Assembly: GCA_000969725.1 (NCBI GenBank)
Contig: JXSR01S032568.1
Strand: one strand, 5' to 3'
DNA: 39,000 nt
From: Ophiothrix spiculata
Lineage: Eukaryota > Echinodermata > Ophiuroidea > Amphilepidida > Ophiotrichidae
The translations under genes were made by a program, and so were the position numbers. The notes under the pieces were generated by a model. It saw only the letters and a program-made list of their open reading frames with translations. It was not told the origin of the DNA and ran no database searches. Below are positions 12,801-24,800 of the stretch, one piece after another; the first letter of the stretch is position 1, and each line of letters opens with the position of its first letter.

Positions 12801-15800
12801 CCTTAAAGAAATACCCCTAAACAAGGATTTACGTACAATTTTTACTCTAAATTTTACCCCCTAAAAGTTTGATTTAAGAAATAACACTCCTTTTGTGGAC
12901 ATTTTAGGTTTTTGTTTTGAAAAAATACCCCTTTTTGTTGGAGATCAGTGTTTGTAGACCACAAACATGAATAGAGCTGTCCGTGTTAATCAGGAAAAAA
13001 TGATCCCTTTTTCTGTATTTTTGTTCACACATATGTGTACACCAATAAAGCTCAGTGATGAAGCCCCCAACCCCGGTCATACCAAGGCCAAATTTTGGTC
13101 CAATAATGAGAAAAGAGTTTCGAATGAGCTCGAATGAGAAAGGACTCAAATGGCATGATTACCTCAGTATAGCTCATTTTGCATAGACTGCAGGTTTTGC
13201 AAATAAAGTTGAAGAAATCAACTTAGTGCACTTTTCCTTCCACAGAGATTTTACAGCAATGTCATTGTAACATCGTGTTACCGTGAAAGTGACTCTAATA
13301 ATAAGTTCGTCTCACAAAAATGTGCTTCATATTTGAGTGTTTTTACATATTTAATAGTGACATTGCAATTCCACATTTTTGTCATAGGTGATGTTATGGG
13401 TCCAACACTAAACAATCTTCACAACTTGATCAGATTACCGTTTGGCTGTGGAGAGCAAAACATGATCCATTTTGCACCCATTGTGTACGTGATGGACTAT
13501 CTAAAAAGGACACAGCAATTAACTCCAGAAACAGAGGCAGAAGCTAAAACATTCCTGGTCAAAGGTAAAAATGCTTTTTATGACATGATAAAAGGTAATT
13601 AGTCATATGTGATCAATTTTCTATTTGTATTTTTTGCAATCAATTATGCATTAAAATTGTCAGATTTTGATCCAAACCCTATCATAATTGGTGATCTGGT
13701 TTTCAGAGATAGTACAATTCTTTGATCTTTTTTTTTTTAAGTAATAGAGTTTTCTGTTATTTGTGACATCCGTCCCATTCCTTCTGATCATGTCACATAT
13801 TTACTTTCCATAAAATCTGCTGTTTGGTGCTTAGACTTTAATTAACATATGATTCAATTGGTTTTAATTTTCAGCTAAACTTACAACTTGACAAAATGCC
13901 ATGTATTATTAGTGTTGTAGCCAGGATTCCAACATTGGAGGGGTGAGGATCAACAAGATTCGACAAAAAGCTTGGAAAATTTTCCCAAAAGAAGCTAAAA
14001 ACAATACCATTTCCAATATTTAACCAATATTGAACGTCCCCTAGCAGTGCCACTGTGTATCATGCCTTCTCTTAATATAATATTGTTTTCACTTGTCCAA
14101 TTCAACTATTGCCACCCGACAAACCCTTTACATAGATACCTTCACCTCCAGAAGTTTGCTAAATCATCATACTCAGCAATTGACATACTACCAAAGTATT
14201 CATACACTCTGCATGTCACCTAGCCAATCAGAATGCAAGAATATAAAGTATGCAGAGTTGATTGAAAATTCACAATGCACTGCACTTGTTGCATTCTGGT
14301 TTGTGTTTTCTACTGAACTTGTGAATTGTACGCATTGCATTCATTGATTTTGTCTAATTTCACTCATGCCTTAAAATGTGCATTTATTAACCTATAATCA
14401 ACGGTTAATTTGATAGTTGAATTGGACGAGTGGATACGGTAGGATTGCTCTTAACGTATTTTTACCTATCTTCCCATCCTTTTTACAGGGTACCAACGTC
14501 AATTAACATACAAACGTTATGATGGGTCCTACAGCGCCTTTGGTGAAAGTGACTCTTCAGGCAGTATGTGGCTGACGGCATTTGTTCTCAAATCATTTGC
14601 CCAATCTCGCACATTTATTTATATCGACCCGCTTGAGTTAGAGGAAAGCACAGCAGGAGGTCGATGGGAGCTTCCCTCCCATTGGAAGAGTCATGAATAA
14701 AGACATACAGGTTAGTTCTTAACAGTCCTCCACAATTCACTTTTTCAATTTTTGGTCATTTTTTGACATTATTTGGTATGAAATTCAAAAAATGGTCAAA
14801 ATCCTCAAATATAAATGACACAACATCTGAATGTGTGGGGTTTTTTTTAATTACAAAAATCTTATTCAAAAGTCATTTTTTTTTAATTTGTTATTTTTAA
14901 CTTGTTTGGAAGCCCAAATGGCCAAAAATGTGTTTTTTGTCATTTTTGGTCAAAAATCAACATCCTCATCATGTTCCGTGTAAAATTCCTTTCTGGAAAT
15001 GTATACTTTTATTAACTTTAAGCACTTTGTTAAAAAGTTATGGTACAAAATAAGGTTGCAAAAACGTAAAATTGAGTAACGTGTTGTCCCCCTTAAGTTA
15101 ACATAACAACCAACACTGATAACATACAGACTGAGGTGGAATTTTAATCAAACTGAACACTTCTTATGTGACTGGGAAAATACTCAAATACATGTCAGGC
15201 TCTAGACTCAATCCTGAAAACATTTTGTGAGAAAATAATTTTAACAATCATCTAACCACAACAATCTATAAATGATCTCTTTCTTGTTATTAGGGTGGTG
15301 TACAAGGCAAAGTGTCTCTCACAGCCTACGTCCTAGTTGCACTCCTTGAATCCGGGTTAGAGACTGTAGAAGAGGAGCGAGCCGTGACCATCGCACAACA
15401 GTTCTTGGAGTTTAACATAGAGAGTGTATCGGACCCATACACTGCAGCCTTGGTTGCGTATGCCTTGACTGTGCAGAATAGTATCTTTGCTTCGTTTGCC
15501 GTGAGGATACTGTCTAACTTGGCTATTAGAAAAGGTAGGGTCTTTGTTATATCAAAACCAATATCCATTCTTCCACCCTGGGGGCCTCTCAGGATATATG
15601 TGTTGTCATCACTGAGCAGAAATCAACAGGTAAACGTACCTTTTTCATGCATAGTCGCGGTCCGCCACGGTCAGCGCGGACTGTGAAAAGGCTAGCAACT
15701 TCATTCATTAGTGGGAAAAAAGGAATATTTCCCAGCAGTCATACAGTCAACAGTCAGCGTTTAGGGTATGAATTTCAAAGACATGGAAATTTAAGTTAAT

Positions 15801-18800
15801 GGGTTTATATTAACTAGTATTTTCATATTTTTTCTACCATTAACCTCTGATAGATAAAAGCATAAAGTGGAATTTGTAACCCTTAATTTTTGGTTTAGAA
15901 ACAATTGTATACCGTACTAGCTTAGTACATTGTTATGTCAGTGAAAAGGGTAGACGTAATGAATGCATGTATGTAATGGGATAAGGGTTCCAAATTAGCA
16001 TTCAAGATGTCCGTGTTTAGGATTTGATCTGGAAAGGCTTGCTCGTTGATGACAATATGTGAAAGTATGTAATTGCCCCCCCCCCCCCTGGGTCTTTCAC
16101 CTTTTGCTACTCACCATTTGCACATGTTCTTTTAAAACTTTGTGTTTGCTACTATATGTGTAACAGTTGAAAAGCAATTGTGAAACATTAAATTTGTAAC
16201 AATATGTTCTGCAATGAATTTAAAAAATTATTTAGGAACAGTTACCATTTTGAAGATTGTACTCAAGATGGGAACACACAGTACCACAAGTGCATCGATA
16301 CCGAGTTGGCTTAGTACATGGCGTCAACATTTTCTGATACATACATGTAGTGTCAAAATTGTTCACATTTTGGTACATATTTTCAACAAAAAAATGCCAT
16401 TTTGATCCGACATCATATACTTTGATATATGTAAGGTGAAATTTTTTAAAACTTCAAATATAGTTTTCATACAAAACTAAATTGAATTTGGTTAAAGGAT
16501 CCTTATTCTCCCAATTACCTCTGCCAAATTCTGATTTACAGTTCAAAACATTTTAAGACTCATATCTATAAGGAATCTGAAATGCTCTCAAAAAAATTCA
16601 CATTATTGAGAACAATTAGAAATTGTCTCACTTTTGAATTGTTTGGTTCCTGACCAAAAAAATTACAACAGTCACCTTTGGAGATTTTTAAAAGGTTGTA
16701 AAGCTCATACCTAACTTGAAACTGAAACAATTGTAATGAAGTAATATTTTTAGTATGTATTTGTTTTGTATTTATCTTGATAAATGATGGAAAAGATGTT
16801 TGTTTAATCATTAAATACGTCTAAGGCTGCTATATCACATATGCATTGGTATACGGTATACGTTATTCGCTATACGCTCCTGGGGAGGCACTCATGTGTT
16901 TAGTGATGAGTATAATCCCTGTCAATTTCAAATATGAGTGCCTCTCCCGGGAGCATATACGGAATACATTATACTTCTATTTGATCGCAACCTTATAATA
17001 CAACTTTGATCGCTCCTCAGATGGGCTAACCTACTGGCGTTTAAGCGGCGAACCATTGGACACCCTGCCTGTCTGGATGGACCTAGCTCAACCCAAGCTA
17101 GCAGTGACTTCAGCTGAGGTAGAAATGACGGCCTATGCATTGCTGACCTACACCGCCATGGGGGATATTGCGTATGCACTGCCTATCGTGAAATGGTTGA
17201 CGCAGCAGCGGAATTCATTGGGTGGATTCTCATCTACACAGGTACGTGCCAGGGGGGAATTCAAACATGCAACAGAGGGGTTCATCACAAATCAACACTG
17301 AGATAAAAATAAGGATGCATATCCTTGTTGATTTTGTGACCAACTCTGTAACATGTTTGAATCCAGATGCGTTGGAACCGTGTGGGCCATGTGGGCTTTG
17401 TTCGCACCACTTTTTAGCCAGAAAAAATAAAAAGTATTTATTTAATCAAATTTAATGCGTTTTATTAAAGTCCTAGAATAAATTACCACAACTTTGTTTT
17501 TAGTAACTGTTGTCTTCTGGGGCTTAGTTGTCATTTTTGGATAACTAAGGGGCCATAGGCCGCACCACTTTTACCAGGGGCCGCACCACTTTCATTTTCC
17601 TTCCGATACCCCTGTTTGAATCGCTAATTCACAATGGAATAAATTTAACTGCATCAATCAACCCTCATATATAACAAACTCTGAATACGCCATTACCCTA
17701 AATGTGGCTGTCCAGCCCGTATGAGCCGTAAATGCCAGAAACTTCATTTTGCGCTGCAGGTTAAAATACATGTAAAGGTCGTAATTTGCCAAAATTGATT
17801 TTTTGACATATTCACAATCCTTGTGCTTACTACAAAATACCAGCAAAGTTTCATTTCAAGAAAATGATAGGAAATGTGAAAAAATATCTGCATATTTTTA
17901 AGACAATCGACAGAAAATATAGGGCTTACTGATCTTTGAATGTGTTTATCTCAGTTATACGTTTTACTCCCTGACCACCTTTGACGGACCATAACTTGAC
18001 TTCTGGAAATCGTGCACTGTGAAGTTCATTAAGGTGCTATTTTAACCTTTAAAGCATGGTCTTTGCAAATAATTAAAAAAGTGAAAATAACAAGAGGTGG
18101 CATTTACTGCTGGTTTGGGATGGACGGTCTCAAATATGCCAATCCCATAAATCTAGTAAATCTAGCTGGAACGTGCATTGCCCCTATGGCATTGTGGTTG
18201 TCATCATCACATGCTCTATATTGGCAATATTTATTTATTGCAATGTCTTTTTCTTTTCCAGGATACATGTGTGGCCCTTCAAGCCTTATCTGAGTATGCT
18301 ACATTAGCTTATGTCGGCCATGTTGATCTAAACATTTCGCTAGCATACAGCGACATGACAAGCCTTGTGGAAGAGTATTACAGCCTGAATGATGACAACA
18401 GTCAAATCTTGCAAGTCATAGAGGCAAGTATTCAATATCACTATGGTGACACTTGTTGTAGGACATCTTCAATTCAACAACTCACTGTATCTCCTTATAC
18501 AGGAGATACTGATGTTGATTCATGATGAACCCATAGTTGACATTCAAATTAGTGTGTCATACACAGTACACCGTTTATGGAAGTGTGTTTACGCAGTACA
18601 CACAAGTCAGCGCAAGCCAAATTGTAGCACATAAGTTGCCAAAGCAGTGACTTGCACTGTATGCATGGCACACTTTAGAAAGGGTGGGTCTAGAAAAATC
18701 CAAAAATTGTCAAAGGAAGACTTCAGAAAATTTCCTCTAGTATAAAGGATGCCTTGACAAAAAGATGGGTCTGAAATAAAAAGGGTGGGTTTCTTACCCT

Positions 18801-21800
18801 GTAACTTAAATTGAAATTATGTTGTGAATATTTGAGAATCAGAATGAGTATATCATCATAGTGATATAAGGTATTGTTGTTGCCATTTATGTTTTCCACA
18901 TTGCTGAGCTAGGCTTCATCAATGAACCAAAGTGGGATGAATTCAGAATTCAGTACCCCTATCAGTATGAAAAACTTATCAAATTGTCTAAAAAAATGTG
19001 TGAGAGAATTTTTATTATAAAGGGTGTCTGGATAAAAAGGGGTTTAAAATAAAAAGGTTGCTGTTCAAACCCCATTGCATGCTGTGTCTTGGTTGATTAG
19101 TATTTATGACAGATGGCAAAGTAATATACATTGAACCTGTAATTTTTGAAACTGTCTTTCAAGTATAACAATAACTGTTACAATTTTGCATCATCACATG
19201 AATATAGAATTTAATCAGGGCATATGAAATTATTTTTTTTTTCATGAAGTATAATCATAGCAATCACCATGTAACTTGTGTATTTATTATATTTTGTTTG
19301 TTTAGATTCCAGTTTTATCCAAGACAATATTTCTAGGAGCTCATGGTGAAGGCTGCGGGCTCATGCAGGTGAGCATCAAGGATGTTGAATACCATGGGAC
19401 AAAATTCTTCACTTTGAAGACCAGGTGGGGGCACTCTGGTATATTGATGTACACATGTGTGAACATAGGTTTACAAAATACTGCCTAAACAAGTTTTATC
19501 TTACCTTGAAGAAATACCCCTATTAAGGATTGTGGTGCATTTTTATTCAAAGTTTTGCCCCCTAATTTTTTTTTTTCTTCAGGTTTTGAAAAACACCCCT
19601 TTTTGTGGAAATATTGTATTTTTCTTGGAAAAAAGACCCCTTTTTATTGAAAATCATTTGTTTTTAGACCCCTAAATGTGTGTAGTGCTTAACATGTTGG
19701 TCAGTGAAAATGACCCCTTTTTCTGTTTTTTCTGTTCACACTAATGTATACCAATATAGCTCAGTGCTCCCCCCCCCCCACCCCCACCGGGCTTGAGGAT
19801 AAGGGAATATGTTCTTGTATATAATTAGATTTTTGTATTCAACATTATTTGGTGAAAAGTAGTAAAATGGCAATAAAAAGCAAATCTTGTGTTTCACATT
19901 CATCCTGCAATATTAGAGGGGAGTATGGCTGAGAGGTTAGAGCATAGAACTCATAATTCAGAGATTGTGAGTTTAAGTCCTGGTCAGTCCACCTCTTTTT
20001 GTTTCTTTGGGCAAGAAACTCCACTTTAATTGGTCCATGGTTCGGAAGTCATGCTAAACCGTTGGTCCCCTGTACAAATATTCCTTCTTGTGGTGCTGCA
20101 TACAGTGAATACATGGTATTGGAGAGTTTCTTGTACAATGCTAAGTGTATCAAATTCTGGCACATTGATGTCACAATTCATCATGTGAGTGCTTGGAAGT
20201 AGTATCGTATATACAATGGCTGTCATATTTATTATGTAGTTTACACCCTATCACTAGAATTTGCAAAATACCTCGAAAATTCTCTCCCAGTGTCAGTGAC
20301 TGACTCTTGAAATTCACTGCAGAACTGAAATGACGTGCGATGTCACCTGAAGTACCATTTCAAGAGTCACTGACGCAAGACTGGACATTCTACAGTGTGC
20401 AAATCAAATCTATGTAAAATGGCTGCTATTGCAGATACAACTTTCTTTCACTCGCTTGACAGACTTTTGTAAAGTTTGAATGCAGCTTGGGTGTTAATGT
20501 CAAATATTGCATGATCAGAGAAAGATAGATTCATGTTAGAGGAGAAAGGTTATTAAAGAGAATTGGATTACCCTAACAGAACCAAATCTCACTAAATCTC
20601 ACTTTAGAAAATCACAAGTTAAATAAGCGTTTTAAAGCTTTATTACATTGACCTGAACATAAAATGAATGTATTCACGGTTAGATGTTGATTCGCGAAAT
20701 TCATGAAAATCAAAACCTCACGAAAATAACCCCGTTTATAGTATTTTCCCCAAATCCAGTATGTGTGACATACTTGGCCAGCCAACAGGAATATTCTTGC
20801 TTTGTGATTTCAGATTGACGTTGACTACAACATCCCAGACCCAACCACCAAACCATCCTTCAAACTTAATGTCAATTTGATAGAAGATGAGGAGAACCTT
20901 GACAGAAAACGAAGAGCTGTTGGTCCAGAAATCAGCAATATGATTCCAATCAACGAGGAATATTTGATAGAAATTGAGACATGTACAAGGTAAACCATCA
21001 CACTGTTGTCTGAGTCGATCAAGACTATTTCGACCCAATAACCATATCTGCATTTTTCATTATGAGCCATTATGTTAACACAGGTGTCTAGTTATTTCTA
21101 ATTCCATTTTCTTCTATATAAGCGAATTGTTAACTGAGAAAATCTTTTATCCTGCTCTTCAAAGCCATACGAATCAGGGGGCAGGGGGGCACTTGCACCC
21201 CTGGCTCAAAAAAGCGGGACGCTTGCAGGACAAATATCAAAAGATATTTTACTACTTTTACTATCTCGAGATAACTGTCCTGTATATTTTTAGTCAAAAT
21301 AAGCCAATTTTAGCACAAATATCAAGGTTTTATATCGATTTTTGGCTGAAAATATCAACATCTTCGCACACGTACAAACTAATTGACGGTGTATACATTG
21401 GGACGAAATATGACCCTTGGCGTACATGCCTTCGTACGGTCCTGGCCCGCTCCTCTTTATTTAACACGAAACCCGGACAAAGTTGGGAAAAAACATTTTT
21501 CTGATTTGTCCATATTGAAAATACTGATATTACAAGCTTGTCACTTGTTGACATTGCTCGATGTTTTGTCCATGAGAAGTCAATATAAGAATATTCCTTT
21601 GTTTTCTATTGAATTTGGACAAGCGTATTGAGCGGTAGCTCCATTTAGTGTTCTCGTGACCTTGTCTGGGTTTCATGGGAGCAGGTCACAATAAGCTAAA
21701 AAAATCATGGGTGACAGGGTTGTGTCATTTTAACACTTTATAGTATTGCTTTAATTTCAGTTTAGGTAACATATTTGGAACATTTGCTTGTCATCTTTTG

Positions 21801-24800
21801 TCAGTCAAATGCCTGTGAGATATTAAAAGGCCAATTCATGATCCACTTTTTATCCTCATGGTCACCTCTATCAAAAAAAAACCGACAGTAATTACAACAC
21901 TAGCCTATGGGGATTTTTAAAATGCTGAAAAGCTTGTAACTTGAAAACAAATGGCTGGAATCAAGTGAAATTTTCAACATACATTTATGATGATGAACCC
22001 TCCTTTTTTTTTTTATTTAGCTAGAAAAGAGATGAGGTTAGTTTCATGTCAGAATCATGAATTGCACCTTTAAACCCTATATAATTTCCCTCCATGCAGG
22101 TGGCTTCATGCAGGCTCATCCAACATGGCTGTTGTGGAGGTGTCACTGTTGTCTGGGTTCTCAGCTGGTATTGAAAGTCTGGAAAGAGTAAGTACTAACA
22201 ACATTCTAAAGAACACCTTCAATACCCAGTTTCTGTACTATTTTTAGGATCCTGGGCTTAAAAATCTTAAGTTCTTACCATTTTCACTGTCCTGAGACCC
22301 CAATGGAGATAAGTTTCTGAGATAGGCTTTTATGGGCTCTATTTAGATTTCAGCTTGAAGCAAACCCTTCTCTTTTATATTCAAAATGAGAAAATTTCAT
22401 GACTATTGCAAACCAAATTGCACCAAAAGTATACTTCATGATATACTTATTAACTGGACTGTATCTTTTGACTTATAACTGTGAACATAAATAGTACTTT
22501 AATAATGGCATACACAAAACTTTGCAAGAAGTCGACTACTCGTGAGCACATGACGTTATGATTACAGCTCTGAAGTATGAAAAATATTCCAAATAATGTA
22601 ATATTGTTTTTCACTTATTTTTACATTTAACATCAAATGCTTCATTCTACATTTAACTAATTTATTTACCACAGGTTCTCTTGGACAAGCATTCCAAGGT
22701 CAAGCGGTATGAGTTAAAAGATCGTAAGGTCATCCTTTACTTTGATGAGATACCAAGCCAATGCATGACATGTGTCCGGTTCAAGGCCTTCAGGGAACAT
22801 GCAGTGGGTAAATTGGCGTCTGTACCGGTCAAGGTCTATGACTATTATGAGCCACGTAAGTGACATCATAGAGGAACTATGGAATGGCAGTAAGGAATTA
22901 CCATTCTTACATGACTTACACCCTGGTCACATAACCACAGGTCGCCGATTGGTGTCTGGTAATCCGAAGGAAGCCGCAATACTGCAACGCTGGTATGACA
23001 CTAGTAGATGCTTGCAAGCTCTTGCGATGGTCAGTCGGTCACCGGTGGGTCGCAAGTCATTATTAGACCAAAAATCAGTTCCGCAAGACCGTATGTTTGA
23101 TATCGCGGATATCACATACCTACCAAAAATGTTTTGAGTACCCCCCAGCAGCATATGCACCAAATTTGGCTCTCTGAGTAGTACTGATTGGCACTTTGAC
23201 ACTCTTTTAAAATAAATACATTAGAAATACATCAAGGAAAAGGTGCATTTGGTTGTTTACCCAAAGATTCTCTCATTTTTGTGGCACTTTGTTGAAACTT
23301 TGTAGGAACTATAGTTAAGAAGCCCTGCACTAGACTATTGTAATGCTATTCAACCAAGCAATGCATTACTAAAATATGCCTATATTTGCATAGTGGAGAT
23401 TATAATCGCCCCAGTCAAAGCAAGTTAAATATAGAACAAGAAAATTATCCTGCCCCAACCCCTTAATAGCTTGAATTGGGTTGTCATTTTCAACAATTTT
23501 TTTTGTTTTTAAGAAACACATTCCCAGCATCAAACAACTGTTCCAATTTTTACAAAATTATCCACATCATTTACTGCTGGTGAGCAGCCATGTTTCTATA
23601 ACCATTTTCATTGCACTTCCTTGGTTATTGCCTCCTAGATTTTGAAGCCATTAAGTTTTACAACGTCAGCCGGGACAGTCCTCTTAGTGGAGAGTTGTGT
23701 GAGGAGGATAGAGTATGCAATTTAGTGGAAGACCAGGACAGGGCACCGGAACCACCTGTAGTTCAACCACAGCCAGGTATGCAAGTTGTTAATGGGGGGA
23801 GTCAGTCCCGGGGGGTCGGTGCATATATCAGATATTATGTTTAGTGTATTTGCTATTCTAGAAATACACAGCACACCCCTAGAAAAAGCAGAGGAATATG
23901 ACTAGAAGTGCACTATCTTTTCAATGATAACAATTTGGATTGTCCATGTGCCTCTGTACATGGACAATCCAAATTGTCCATGTGCCTCTGTACAATTTTT
24001 GTGCAAAACCTTCTTTTTCAAATTTCACTGAATATTTAATATTTGGGAATTCCCATACCATTATTATAATTGATTTACTTTGACAGTCCAGTACAAAATA
24101 TGCTGTTTCCTAAGCCTTTATTGCATGAATTACTGGACTAGCCTAGTATCCTTGGAGCCCACATATATTTTCTATGTAACCCTCAGATATTTCTTTTCAC
24201 ATCACATCCATTTATTCTAGTCCCCAGTTTAGAGCAGCATTTTGTGGATCCCAACATGGAGCAGTGTAACTCCCTCGGTGGCGACTGCGTTACACCAGCT
24301 GATTTGACGGAATGCGTATGCGAAAGAACCTGTCTATACGGAGGCTCGCGTGTATGCGGGAGTGATTTTGTCATCTATGAGAATTACTGTCTGCTAGAAG
24401 TTGCTGCTTGCCAGATGAACATTAACATTAGAACTATGCCCATCAACTACTGCCCAGGTAAGAAATGAACTTAGTCCCTAGAGATGATGTTGTGATGGGA
24501 TAGATTAAAGAAAGTACAGATAGGAAACAGGTCTATTTGTAACCTAAATATTCCGCTAAGCGCTACTATTACTTAACCACAATGCAATATGCATCTTACA
24601 TTTTTCTGCCAAATTGTACGTAAGCAAGGAACATCGCTTGACTGGCTCGATAGCCGTATTCTCAGTCAAATTACAATTCTGTTGCCGGAGTACGGGTTCT
24701 TCAAACAGGGGCAGATACAGAAAAGGCCCTATCTCCCCTTGTTGTAGCCCCATCTTATCAGAGATCTGAGGAGTGTGCTAATGCTATGGCCATAAGAAAA

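Noticed and set aside
19918..19995. Possible functional tRNA gene
   Set aside because: A- and B-boxes are recognisable, but the cloverleaf stems do not pair convincingly and a SINE body follows.
21127..21631. Overlapping open frames in intron 17
   Set aside because: No recognisable family, no good splice sites, and the required exon 17 to 18 junction skips them in phase.
22870..23140. Possible extra exon in intron 19 with higher GC
   Set aside because: The open frame has no A2M-family similarity, and exon 19 to 20 joins directly in phase with the expected sequence.
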